Positions 54,839 through 63,661 of a DNA stretch of 64,000 nucleotides are shown piece by piece. The DNA is from Caldifermentibacillus hisashii (GTDB taxonomy: Bacteria; Bacillota; Bacilli; Bacillales; Caldibacillaceae), in the NCBI RefSeq assembly GCF_027568575.1, contig NZ_JANUVP010000001.1; one strand, given 5' to 3'. The notes beneath the pieces are model-generated. The model was given only the letters and a program-made list of their open reading frames with translations, did no database searches and had not been told where the DNA came from. Every line of letters begins with the position of its first letter. Position 1 is the stretch's first letter. A program made the position numbers and the translations under genes.

Positions 54839-55489
54839 TTAAATAACCATTGTCTTCTTTTTCTCATTTTTTAAGCGAATCATTTCCATTATTTTCTTCG
54901 TCTTTTTATAAAAATAAGGTATAGTTACACCGGAAACATGTCCGATGAGTAAACTGATAATAATTGTACCAATATGGACAGGTCCGCCAAGAATCCAGCC
55001 GATGATTACTACCGATACTTCCATGATGAGGCGGACGTTTTGAATTTTCCATCCTTTTTTTAAATGCAAAGCCATCATCAAACTATCCCGTGGTCCTGTA
55101 CCGAAACCCGCCGATATATAAATTCCCATTCCGATCGCATAGATGAGAATTCCGACAAATAAAATAAATAACTTCATACTGATCCAATTTGAATGAATAG
55201 GAAGCAATAAAAATAAATCGATAAAAATACCGACTAACAACATATTTATATAAGCCCCGGGTTGCGGTAATTTTTTCATGATAATACTGGAAATAGACAA
55301 GATGATGAGACCAACGATGATATTCCAAGTGCCAATTGTTAAACCCATTTGTTTATACAAACCGATATGCAAGACATCCCATGATGCCACCCCAATGTTG
55401 GCTTTGATCGTTAAGGCTATTCCGAAAGCCATAATGATAATACCGATAAAAAATATAAAAAATTGGACAAATCGTTCTTCCTTTGTCAT
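54839..55489 (-). CDS. YczE/YitT-like integral membrane protein
   Basis: 216 aa with about five membrane helices. FIGIIIMAFGIALTIKANIG, ASWDVLHIGLYKQMGLTIGT and YISAGFGTGPRDSLMMAL are typical of YczE-type proteins, whose function is poorly known. ATG 55489 follows AGGGGACGGG. It is not part of the usual cymR neighbourhood in B. subtilis, so it may be an insertion between cymR and rarA. Confidence 0.8.
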   Translation of the reverse strand: MTKEERFVQFFIFFIGIIIMAFGIALTIKANIGVASWDVLHIGLYKQMGLTIGTWNIIVGLIILSISSIIMKKLPQPGAYINMLLVGIFIDLFLLLPIHSNWISMKLFILFVGILIYAIGMGIYISAGFGTGPRDSLMMALHLKKGWKIQNVRLIMEVSVVIIGWILGGPVHIGTIIISLLIGHVSGVTIPYFYKKTKKIMEMIRLKNEKKKTMVI

Positions 55490-55709
55490 TTCCCGTCCCC
55501 TTTTTAATTCATGACCATTTTGAAATTATAACATATTTTTCTTTTATTAACTACATTGGCGGCACGTGTGATAAAATCGCTCATTAAATGAAAGGTAAAA
55601 TTTTTGCCTGAAATAATTTTCTATTACGGCATGAGTAGCTTCTTATATCTTTCCCCGAAAAAATCTTTATGTTAGATTAGTTGTATAACCAGATATGAGG
55701 GGAAGACAT

Positions 55710-56984
55710 ATGAACACACAACCATTAGCTTATCGCATGCGTCCCAGAGTTTTAGAAGAAGTGGCCGGACAAAAACATCTTGTCGGGGAAGGAAAAATTA
55801 TTTATCGGATGGTGAAGGCCAGGCAATTGTCTTCGATGATTCTGTTTGGTCCGCCCGGTGTCGGAAAAACATCCATTGCCAGTGCGATTGCCGGAAGTAC
55901 GGATTACGCTTTTCGGATGTTGAACGCCGTTACAAATAGTAAAAAAGATATGGAAATTGTCGTTGAAGAGGCAAAAATGAGCGGCAAAGTGATTCTTTTA
56001 TTAGATGAGGTCCATCGTTTAGATAAAGCAAAACAAGACTTTTTACTCCCCTATTTGGAAAACGGGATGGTTGTTTTAATTGGGGCAACAACTGGAAATC
56101 CATATCATGTCATTAATCCGGCAATTCGCAGTCGCTGTCAAATTTTCGAATTAAAACCGTTACAACCGGAAGATATAAAGGAAGTTTTGCATCGGGCATT
56201 GGCAGACAGTGAACGGGGATTAGGGAAATTTCAGGTTGAAGTAACCGATGACGCTCTTGAGTTTTTAGCAAATGCGACAAACGGGGATCTCAGAAGCGCC
56301 CTAAACGGTCTGGAATTGGCTGTACTCTCAACCGAACCGAATGATGACGGCATTATTCACATTAATGTGGAGATTGCCGGGGAATGTATCCAGAAAAAAG
56401 GCTTTTCCCACGAGCGTGATGGCGATGCCCATTATGACGTTTTATCCGGATTTCAAAAATCGATTCGTGGCAGTGATGTCAATGCAGCCCTCCACTATTT
56501 AGGTAGATTGATTGTTGCTGGTGATCTCCCAAGCATCGTCCGCCGTCTCCTAGTTATTGCTTATGAAGATGTTGGTCTGGCTAACCCGCAGGCAGCAGCA
56601 AGAACGGTTGCCGCCGTTACAACCGCTGAAAAAATCGGTTTTCCGGAAGCGCGAATCCCTCTGGCAAATGCTGTCATTGACCTATGTTTATCGCCAAAAT
56701 CGAATTCAGCCATTATGGCCATTGATGCCGCAATTGCTGATATTGAGAATGGCCGGAGCGGGGAAGTTCCAGACCATTTGAAAGATGCTCATTATCTTGG
56801 AGCAAAAAAACTAGGCCGAGGAATCGACTATAAATATCCCCATGATTACGAATCGGGCTGGGTAAAACAACAATATTTACCTGATTTAATTGCGGGGAAA
56901 AAATATTATCAGCCGAAAAAGACCGGGAAATATGAGTCAGCCCTTGCACAAGTATACGAGAAAATTAACGATTTGATGAAGTGA
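55710..56984 (+). CDS. rarA: Replication-associated recombination AAA+ ATPase RarA
   Basis: 424 aa from ATG 55710 (GAGGGGAAG upstream; an in-frame ATG 15 nt earlier is part of that site). PLAYRMRPRVLEEVAGQKHL, Walker A MILFGPPGVGKTSIA, Walker B LLLDEVHRLDKAKQD, sensor I IGATTGNPYHVI, and the C-terminal tetramerisation domain (GLANPQAAARTVAA, DHLKDAHYLGAKKLGRG). Homologue of MgsA/WRNIP1, acting at stalled forks. On the plus strand against its neighbours. Confidence 0.96.
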   Translation: MNTQPLAYRMRPRVLEEVAGQKHLVGEGKIIYRMVKARQLSSMILFGPPGVGKTSIASAIAGSTDYAFRMLNAVTNSKKDMEIVVEEAKMSGKVILLLDEVHRLDKAKQDFLLPYLENGMVVLIGATTGNPYHVINPAIRSRCQIFELKPLQPEDIKEVLHRALADSERGLGKFQVEVTDDALEFLANATNGDLRSALNGLELAVLSTEPNDDGIIHINVEIAGECIQKKGFSHERDGDAHYDVLSGFQKSIRGSDVNAALHYLGRLIVAGDLPSIVRRLLVIAYEDVGLANPQAAARTVAAVTTAEKIGFPEARIPLANAVIDLCLSPKSNSAIMAIDAAIADIENGRSGEVPDHLKDAHYLGAKKLGRGIDYKYPHDYESGWVKQQYLPDLIAGKKYYQPKKTGKYESALAQVYEKINDLMK

Positions 56985-57025
56985 ACAGTTTGGTCTAGAT
57001 TGTGAGTGGTTTCTAAAATGTATGA

Positions 57026-58100
57026 AGGCTTTTTTGACGACGAGACTTGTTTTCGTCACCATTTTGTGGCGTGAAACTCCATTTTTTGGCGACGAGACTT
57101 ATTCTCGTCACCTTTTTGTGGCGTGAAACTCCATTTTTTGGCGACGAGACCTTTTCTCGTCGCCACTTTGAGCCGAAATACTCCATTTTTTGACGACGAG
57201 ACCCTTTCTCGTCACCATTTTGAAGCAGAAAACGATCTTTTTCGACGACGAGACTCGTTCTCGTCACCATTTTGAGCCGTGAAATGCTCATTTTTGACGA
57301 CGAGACCCTTTCTCATCACCTTTTTGAGGCGAAAAACTCCATATTTTGACGACGAAACTTATTCTCGTCACCATTTTGAGCAGAAAAACTCCATATTTTG
57401 ACGACGAGACTTATTCTCGTCACCATTTTGAGCCGGAAAACTCCTTTTTTTGGCGACGAGACCTATTCTCGTCACCACTTTGAGCTGAAAAACACCCTTT
57501 TTTGACGGCGAGACCCGTTCTCGTCACCTTTTTGAACCGAAAACGCTCTTTTTCGGCGACGAGACCCTTTCTCGTCACCACTTTGAGCTGAAAATCACCC
57601 TTTTTTGAAGACGAGACCCTTTCTCGTCACCTTTTTGTGGCCGGAAACTCTATTTTTTGACGACGAGACCCGTTCTCGTCACCATTTTGAAACCGAAAAC
57701 GCTCTTTTTCGACGACGAGACTTATTCTCGTCACCATTTTGAGCCGTGAAATGCTCATTTTTGACGACGAGACCCTTTCTCGTCACCATTTTGAAGCAGA
57801 AAACGCTCTTTTTCGGCGACGAGACTCGTTCTAGTCACCATTTTGAGCCGTGAAATGCTCATTTTTGACGACGAGACCCTTTCTCGTCACCTTTTTGAGG
57901 CGAAAAACTCCATATTTTGACGACGAAACTTATTCTCGTCACCATTTTGAGCCGAAAAACTCCATATTTTGACGACGAGACCTATTCTAGTCACCATTTT
58001 GAGCCGAAAAACTCCTTTTTTTGACGACGAGACTTATTCTCGTCACCATTTTGAGCCGTGAAATACTCTTTTTTGGCGACGAGACCTATTTTTGTGACAA
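57026..58100. repeat. Array of 21 tandem 52-bp hairpin repeats
   Basis: The motif GACGAGAC or a close variant recurs at 57039, 57091, 57143, 57195, 57247, 57299, 57351, 57403, 57455, 57507, 57558, 57610, 57662, 57714, 57766, 57818, 57870, 57922, 57974, 58026 and 58078: 52-bp steps with a single 51-bp step. Each unit has 7-bp arms GACGAGA/TCTCGTC around a 5-nt loop that varies but starts with C and ends with T, then ACC, a TTTTGAG block and a variable T-rich end. Units 4-8 and 15-19 are about 97% identical over 260 bp. The end units are the most decayed. No stable coding frame, since 52 is not a multiple of 3. It fills nearly the whole rarA-58171 gap. Confidence 0.95.
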
Positions 58101-58170
58101 AGAACACTCTTGTTAAGATTTCAGAAAATACATTCGTATGTTAAAATTAGTAAATGGGAGGTGATATACT

Positions 58171-58367
58171 ATGGACGTGGTTAATTTTGCTTCAACAATT
58201 TTTGCGTTTATTTATTTTGGTCTTATCGTCTTACTTATCGTTTCCTTCACCCTTTTTATCCGTAGAATTCTTATCAATTCTTCTAAGAAAAATCAGCATT
58301 TAGAAGAAATTGAAAAGAGTCTGAAAAAATTACAGAATTACTTGAAAAGGATAAAAATGCCGATTAG
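58171..58367 (+). pseudogene. DUF4083-like small membrane protein with probable 1-nt deletion
   Basis: ATG 58171 follows GGGAGGTGA. One membrane helix (FASTIFAFIYFGLIVLLIVS) and a short coiled coil (HLEEIEKSL). Near 58320-58323 the frame appears shifted. The +2 frame from 58323 reads EKITELLEKDKNAD and stops at 58365-58367, the C-terminus expected for such proteins. In the actual frame translation continues to 58500, through a perfect terminator and into the end of tcdA. Family assignment is from memory of its layout and is moderate. Confidence 0.65.
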
Positions 58368-58440
58368 CATTAGCACAATTGTACCATTTCGGCAGATGAT
58401 TGACATACTAGCATTAGTAGTTATCCCACTTGTTTTTGTC

Positions 58441-58484
58441 ATAGAAAAATCAGTAAAGAATTCTCTCTCTACTGATTTTTCTAT
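58441..58484. terminator. Bidirectional terminator between the small membrane gene and tcdA
   Basis: Perfect 15-bp arms (ATAGAAAAATCAGTA and its complement) with a 14-nt loop; A/T tails on both sides. It lies inside the extended frame of the preceding gene, which argues that the extension is not native. Confidence 0.75.
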
Positions 58485-58491
58485 GAGCCTT

Positions 58492-59265
58492 TTAAACTAG
58501 CATCTCATCTTTCACACGGTTGATTTTAACACCTTCTAAAATTTTCCTTACTACATAACTTGCCATAATCAAGCCGACCACCGATGGGACAAATGCATTG
58601 GATGAAGGAGGCATTTGCCCTTTGCGGGTCGGTGCTTCATCATTCCCAACATATTGGCGGACATCTTCACGAATGACAATCGGGCTTTCATCAGAAAACA
58701 CAACCGGAATACCTTTTTTAATCCCCGCTTTTTTCAAATGGCCGCGAATAGCCCGGGCAATCGGGTCGGTATGAGTTTGCGAAATATCGGCAATTTGGAA
58801 GCGGGTCGGATCCATTTTATTTGCCGCCCCCATACTGGAGATAATCGGAATATTTCGTTTCAAGCATTCTTTCATAATATGAACTTTGTAAATGATCGTG
58901 TCAGATGCATCGACAACAAAATCAATACCGTAATGAAAAATTTCCTCATATGTTTCTTCCGTGTAAAACATTTTTAGTGCAATTACTTCACAATCCGGAT
59001 TGATATCGGCAATCCGTTCCTTCATCAATTCTACTTTCGATCGACCGATAGTTGACAGCAAGGCAATGATTTGACGATTCACATTCGTAATATCAACATC
59101 ATCTTTATCAATTAAAATTAACCGGCCAACACCGCTTCTCGCTAATGCTTCAGCTGCAAAAGATCCGACACCGCCAATCCCGAGAACAAGGGCGGTTGTA
59201 TTTTTCAGCTTTTCTAAACCTTCTTTTCCAATGGCTAATTCATTCCTTGAAAACTGATGTAACAT
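58492..59265 (-). CDS. tcdA: tRNA threonylcarbamoyladenosine dehydratase TcdA (YrvM)
   Basis: 257 aa E1-like enzyme that makes cyclic t6A37 from t6A37. ATP-binding loop LVLGIGGVGSFAAEALARSG, ILIDKDDVDITNVNRQI with the Arg finger region, VVDASDTIIYKVHIM and SSMGAANKMDPTRF. It acts on the same nucleotide family as MtaB at the other end of the window. ATG 59265 is the start. Confidence 0.94.
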   Translation of the reverse strand: MLHQFSRNELAIGKEGLEKLKNTTALVLGIGGVGSFAAEALARSGVGRLILIDKDDVDITNVNRQIIALLSTIGRSKVELMKERIADINPDCEVIALKMFYTEETYEEIFHYGIDFVVDASDTIIYKVHIMKECLKRNIPIISSMGAANKMDPTRFQIADISQTHTDPIARAIRGHLKKAGIKKGIPVVFSDESPIVIREDVRQYVGNDEAPTRKGQMPPSSNAFVPSVVGLIMASYVVRKILEGVKINRVKDEMLV

Positions 59266-59465
59266 TGATCCACATCCTCTGTAAATAGAATCATTGAAGT
59301 AATTTTACATTTTCCCATCTTTTACTACAGGCGCTTAAAAACAATTTTTCAATATAAAATTTCCCTCTATAAGTGGAGGAATCCCTTTAAATCGGCAAAA
59401 GAAATACCCTTTGAAAATCAAAAGGTAGTGGGGCTTTCATTTCTAATTTCGCATTTTTAACAAAC

Positions 59466-59663
59466 AAAAAGAGATGTCCCAATCGTGCCGTCGTTTGGAT
59501 GCCTGTTTTGAACCCGCTCTCAGCAGGTGGGTGTCCTGTTCTAAGCTTTACAAGTCCACTGTTACGAGGCATTTGCGCCACTTAGAAACTTCAGACTCCC
59601 TAAGGCAAAAATGTTCGGTCAAAACGTTAGCAAACTTACGGTCACATCAGGACTCTCTTCGTT
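59466..59663 (-). ncRNA. ssrS: 6S RNA (BsrA-like)
   Basis: About 198 nt, in the tcdA-aspS gap, where B. subtilis has 6S-1 RNA. The 5' part begins near GAGAGTCCTGATGTGACC and includes AAGTTTGCTAACGTTTTGAC; the middle has GCCTTAGGGAGTCTGAAG and AACAGTGGACTTGTAAAG; then GAACAGGACACCCACCTGCT. The 3' end GGGACATCTC pairs with the 5' GAGAGTCC and is followed by TTTTT. It binds the SigA holoenzyme as an open-promoter mimic. Confidence 0.88.
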
Positions 59664-59669
59664 GTTTTT

Positions 59670-59698
59670 ATAATAACATAAATTCAGTGAAACTTCAA
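59670..59698 (-). promoter_or_regulatory. SigA promoter of 6S RNA
   Basis: TTGAAG (59698-59693), 17-nt spacer and TATTAT (59675-59670) on the minus strand, about 7 nt before the RNA start. A second TTGAAGTTTCACTG copy lies upstream near 59784-59797 but has no -10. The remaining gap to aspS (59700-59929) shows no gene. Confidence 0.78.
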
Positions 59699-59929
59699 TC
59701 CGTCGTATGATGTGTAAGTTGTACCAATCTTCCGGTTTAGCCTCTTATACTACCTAATCTTTTAGGAGGGTCCGTGTAGGATACAGTGAAACTTCAACCA
59801 GTGGAAATCCATATCCCACTCAATGTTGATTACGAAATCAGACCTTGGCTAACCCCACTCCCACCTGTATTCCTCATTGACTGCCTGCCATTAAAAATTT
59901 CAAACAAGCGGAACAGGAAATACCTTCCT

Positions 59930-61711
59930 TTACTCTTTCTCTTTGTTAATGACCGAAAGTTGAAGCTCATCCAATTGCGCCTGACTGACTCCACTCGGTG
60001 CGTTTGTCAACGGATCACTTGCACTGGCTGTTTTCGGAAATGCAATGGTATCACGCAAGTTTGTTCTTTCAGCAAGAATCATAACAAAGCGGTCTAAACC
60101 AAGGGCAATCCCTCCATGTGGCGGTGTCCCATATTCAAAAGCATCCATTAAAAATCCAAATTGACTTCGGGCCTGCTCTTCGGAAAAGCCAAGAGCGCGA
60201 AACATTTTTTCTTGAATATCCCGTTCAAAAATACGGAGTGAACCGCCGCCCAACTCATACCCGTTTAATACAATATCATAGGCTTGTGCGCGAACCTTTC
60301 CGGGGTCAGTATCCAAAAGCTCGATATCTTCCCTGAACGGCATCGTAAACGGATGGTGGGCAGCATAATAGCGACCATCTTCATCGTCATATTCCAATAA
60401 CGGCCAGTCCGTTACCCAAAGGAAATTAAATTTTTTCTCATCAATCAGTTGCAAATCTTTTCCCAATTTCAAGCGAAGGGCACCAAGGCTGTCAGCTACA
60501 ACTGATTGTTTATCGGCTACAAACAATAATAAGTCACCGGTTTCTGCTTCCAAAATTGATGTTAATTGACTTCGGGTCGCTTCATCAAAAAATTTCGCGA
60601 TTGGACCGTTGAAACCTTGATCGGTAACCTTGACCCACGCCAGTCCTTTTGCACCGTAACGTTTCACAAATTCCGTTAATCCATCAATATCTTTACGTGA
60701 ATACTTGTCAGCCGCTTTTTTTACATTGATTCCTTTCACTTGTCCGCCGGAAGCAACCGTATCGGCAAAAACTTTGAAACCGGAATCTTTAACAGCTTCA
60801 GAAAGATCAACAAGTTCAAGGCCAAAACGAGTATCCGGTTTATCCGACCCGAATCGGTCCATTGCCTCCTGATAGGTAAGGCGCGGAAACGGTATCGTAA
60901 TATCAATACCTTTTACATCTTTCATTACCTTTTTCATCATCCGTTCAACAATGTCAATAATATCTTCCTGACTTAAGAAACTTGTCTCAATATCAATTTG
61001 GGTAAATTCCGGCTGACGATCTGCACGTAAATCTTCATCACGAAAACAACGGGCCACTTGGTAATAACGGTCAAAGCCACCAACCATCAGCAACTGTTTA
61101 AAAAGTTGCGGGCTCTGCGGCAACGCATAAAATTCTCCCGGATGGACGCGGCTGGGAACAAGATAGTCCCGCGCTCCCTCAGGCGTACTTTTTGTCAATA
61201 TCGGGGTTTCCACTTCTATAAAGGCTTCACTGTCTAAAAAGTCACGAATCGCTCTTACCGTTTTATGCCGTAATTTTAATGTCTCATACATCACCGGACG
61301 ACGTAAATCTAAGTAGCGATATTTCAACCGCATTTCCTCCGTGATTTCGGCATTGTTATCAATCATAAACGGCGGTGTTTTCGATTCATTTAAAACAGAA
61401 ACTTTTTCACAATGAATTTCAATTTTTCCTGTTTTTAACTTTGGATTTTCTGTACCTTTTTCCCGTAAAACAACTTTTCCTTGTACATCCAGAACATATT
61501 CACTGCGAACTCCATCAGCAATGGCCAAAGCTTCTTTTGAAACATCCGGATTGAAAACGACCTGAACGATGCCGGTTCGATCCCTTAAATCAATAAAAAT
61601 AAGTCCGCCGAGGTCTCTCCTTTTTTGGACCCATCCTTTTAACACAACGGTTTCCCCTTCATTTTTTTCGGAAATTTCTCCACAATAATAGGTTCTACCA
61701 AACATTGACAT
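59930..61711 (-). CDS. aspS: Aspartate-tRNA ligase
   Basis: 593 aa from ATG 61711 (GGAGG 8 nt upstream); an ATG 18 nt earlier overlaps the hisS stop. OB-fold anticodon domain (LKGWVQKRRDLGGLIFIDLR), class II core with YALPQSPQLFKQLLM and RDEDLRADRQPEFTQ (motif 2), a bacterial GAD insert, and GGIALGLDRFVMIL (motif 3). Second gene of the hisS-aspS operon. Confidence 0.98.
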   Translation of the reverse strand: MSMFGRTYYCGEISEKNEGETVVLKGWVQKRRDLGGLIFIDLRDRTGIVQVVFNPDVSKEALAIADGVRSEYVLDVQGKVVLREKGTENPKLKTGKIEIHCEKVSVLNESKTPPFMIDNNAEITEEMRLKYRYLDLRRPVMYETLKLRHKTVRAIRDFLDSEAFIEVETPILTKSTPEGARDYLVPSRVHPGEFYALPQSPQLFKQLLMVGGFDRYYQVARCFRDEDLRADRQPEFTQIDIETSFLSQEDIIDIVERMMKKVMKDVKGIDITIPFPRLTYQEAMDRFGSDKPDTRFGLELVDLSEAVKDSGFKVFADTVASGGQVKGINVKKAADKYSRKDIDGLTEFVKRYGAKGLAWVKVTDQGFNGPIAKFFDEATRSQLTSILEAETGDLLLFVADKQSVVADSLGALRLKLGKDLQLIDEKKFNFLWVTDWPLLEYDDEDGRYYAAHHPFTMPFREDIELLDTDPGKVRAQAYDIVLNGYELGGGSLRIFERDIQEKMFRALGFSEEQARSQFGFLMDAFEYGTPPHGGIALGLDRFVMILAERTNLRDTIAFPKTASASDPLTNAPSGVSQAQLDELQLSVINKEKE

Positions 61712-61725
61712 TTTTCCATCCTCCA

Positions 61726-62997
61726 TCAAACAGCAAATTGTTTAATCTCTTCAATAAATGTTGCTAATTTAATTTCTTTTTGTTCACCGGTCTCCATATT
61801 TTTCAATTGGACAATACCGCCATCCAGTTCATCCTCACCAATAATTACCACGAACTTTGCATGTAGCCTGTCTGCCGATTTTAATTGAGCTTTCATCTTC
61901 CGACCCGTATAGTCGCGGTCAGCTGAAAAACCGTTATTCCGCAGTTCACTTAGTAATTTTACTGAGTAATCTTTTGCCCGTTCACCTAAAGCAACAACAT
62001 AAAAATCAAGACCGTTATGTATATCCGGTTGAACTTGCTCTGCTTCCAATGCAGCAATCAGCCTCTCTATACTTAATGCAAAGCCAATTCCCGGTGTTTC
62101 CGGTCCGCCGAATTCCTCAACAAGCCCATTATAGCGACCGCCGCCACATAATGTTGTAATGGCACCAAAACCCGGTGCAGAACTCATAATCTCAAACGTT
62201 GTCGCATTATAATAGTCAAGACCGCGAACCAATGTCGAATCAATTGTATATTCGATACCTAAATCGGTTAAATATTGACAAACTTTATCAAAATAAACTT
62301 TTGATTCGTCGTTCAAATATTCTAAAATTGACGGCGCGGTTTTCATCAGTTCATGTTCCCGGTCAACCTTGCAATCCAAAATTCGCAACGGATTTTTTTC
62401 TAACCGGTTTTGACAATCTTCACAAAACTCGCCGATTCGAGGCCGAAAATGGTTGATTAGCGCTTCCCGGTGTTTTGCCCGGCTTTCTTTATCGCCTAAA
62501 CTATTGATGACTAAATGAACATTTTTTAATCCGGCCTCTCTGTAAATATTCATGGCAAGACTGATTACTTCGGCATCAATGGCCGGATCTTGACTTCCCA
62601 ATGCTTCAACACCAAATTGAACAAATTGACGGTATCTCCCGGATTGTGGACGTTCATAACGAAACATCGGACCAATATAGAAAAGCTTTACCGGTTGATT
62701 CGGGTCACCATACATTTTATTTTCGACAAAGGATCGGACAACCGCTGCTGTTCCTTCAGGTCTGAGTGTCAAGTCACGACCGCTACGATCTTGGAAGGAA
62801 TACATTTCTTTTTGAACGATATCGGTCGTATCACCGACTCCTCGTGCAAAAATTTCCGTATGTTCAAAAATAGGTGTTCTTATTTCTTCAAAATGATATT
62901 TATTTGTAACCTCGCGCATTTTTTCTTCCAACCATTGCCAAATTTTTGCCTGACCGGGAAGAATATCCTGGGTTCCTCTTGGAATTTGAACTTTCAA
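61726..62997 (-). CDS. hisS: Histidine-tRNA ligase
   Basis: 423 aa from TTG 62997 (AAAGGAGG upstream). Class II motifs: IRTPIFEHTEIFARGVG, MFRYERPQSGRYRQFVQFG (motif 2), the histidine-A region LVRGLDYYNATTFE and GFALSIERLIAAL (motif 3), then the C-terminal anticodon domain. Behind a T-box leader with its own promoter. Confidence 0.98.
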   Translation of the reverse strand: MKVQIPRGTQDILPGQAKIWQWLEEKMREVTNKYHFEEIRTPIFEHTEIFARGVGDTTDIVQKEMYSFQDRSGRDLTLRPEGTAAVVRSFVENKMYGDPNQPVKLFYIGPMFRYERPQSGRYRQFVQFGVEALGSQDPAIDAEVISLAMNIYREAGLKNVHLVINSLGDKESRAKHREALINHFRPRIGEFCEDCQNRLEKNPLRILDCKVDREHELMKTAPSILEYLNDESKVYFDKVCQYLTDLGIEYTIDSTLVRGLDYYNATTFEIMSSAPGFGAITTLCGGGRYNGLVEEFGGPETPGIGFALSIERLIAALEAEQVQPDIHNGLDFYVVALGERAKDYSVKLLSELRNNGFSADRDYTGRKMKAQLKSADRLHAKFVVIIGEDELDGGIVQLKNMETGEQKEIKLATFIEEIKQFAV

Positions 62998-63049
62998 ATG
63001 TAAAGCCTCCTTTAATGTATTACGATTTAGTTTTTAATAAGAAAAGCGC

Positions 63050-63092
63050 TGGGCGACCGGAGTTAGACAATAAAACTAATCCAAAGCTTTTC
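63050..63092. repeat. Dispersed intergenic repeat, copy B
   Basis: GACCGGAGTTAGACAATAAA and AATCCAAAGCTTTTC align with copy A at 14889-14930. This copy also has the AGCGCTGGGCG flank typical of the wider Bacillaceae family. Confidence 0.5.
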
Positions 63093-63144
63093 GCCTGCAT
63101 TTTTATAATTTCTTATCTTTTAAAAAGGAAAATAAATAGGGAAA

Positions 63145-63445
63145 AATAAAAAAGCCCCCGTTCCTTGTCATTAACAAGGGACGAGAGCTTGATCTCGCGG
63201 TGCCACCCTAATTGAAGAATAATACCTATTATTCTTCCACTTAAACAGTTAACGCCTGCCTACGTATTGCCCTTACTAAACCGCCCATGAAACCGGCAAC
63301 GATCGTTCAGGAATCACTTCAGGAGTGTCTTTCATTTCGTCATTATGGAGGAATGCTTTCAGCCGCGACATTCCCTCTCTTTCCATTTGGGGCGAAACTA
63401 CTTTTCTCCGTCATCAGTTTATTATATTAAAAATATTGTTATTGA
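63145..63445 (-). promoter_or_regulatory. T-box riboswitch of hisS-aspS (Asp specifier)
   Basis: Antiterminator core AGGGTGGCACCGCG at 63209-63196; terminator stem 63189-63153 (AGCTCTCGTCCCTTGT with its partner) followed by TTTTTT. Stem I has GACGGAGAAAAGTAG and a GGGAATGTCGCGGCTG apical part. By alignment with the alaS leader the specifier is GAC (63329-63327), an Asp codon followed by A; the next overlapping triplets include CAC (His). Confidence 0.93.
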
Positions 63446-63451
63446 TACTTT

Positions 63452-63480
63452 ATCATACGGGAAGCTTAATTAAAAGTCAA
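63452..63480 (-). promoter_or_regulatory. SigA promoter of the hisS-aspS leader
   Basis: TTGACT (63480-63475), 17-nt spacer and TATGAT (63457-63452) on the minus strand, directly after the yrzK stop. Confidence 0.87.
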
Positions 63481-63484
63481 GTAT

Positions 63485-63661
63485 CTATGAGCGAAAAAGA
63501 TGTTTTTTCAGCTTTCTTACTTCTCCTATTGAAAGTCCGTACTCAGACGCCAGTTCAAACAAAGATGCATTTTCTTGTTTTTCAATAAAGTCATGGAAGT
63601 CTACGCCAAAAACTTGTTTCCCTGTCAGGTTTACCTGATCATTTTTATCACTTGCACGCAT
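63485..63661 (-). CDS. yrzK: Small conserved protein YrzK
   Basis: 58 aa from ATG 63661 with AGGAGG 6 nt upstream; another ATG directly before is too close. RASDKNDQVNLTGKQVFGVD, FHDFIEKQENASLF and ELASEYGLSIGEVRKLKKHL; the last part looks like a helix-turn-helix. Assigned to yrzK by its place upstream of hisS and its size. Function unknown. Confidence 0.7.
   Translation of the reverse strand: MRASDKNDQVNLTGKQVFGVDFHDFIEKQENASLFELASEYGLSIGEVRKLKKHLFRS

Noticed and set aside
57013..57291. 92-codon minus-strand open frame inside the 52-bp array
   Set aside because: Because 52 is not a multiple of 3, successive units are read in different frames. The frame is open only because the unit has few stops, and it lacks a ribosome-binding site.
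57026..58100. CRISPR array
   Set aside because: Whole 52-bp units are conserved; there are no unique spacers between short identical repeats and no cas genes nearby.
59266..59465. Insertion-sequence remnant near the AACAGGACACCCACCTGC stretch
   Set aside because: I first took the GC-rich hairpin block as a transposon end, but the complete 6S RNA layout with promoter and terminator accounts for it.
59387..59581. 64-codon minus-strand protein frame
   Set aside because: It overlaps most of the 6S RNA and ends past its terminator; the RNA explains the conserved sequence.
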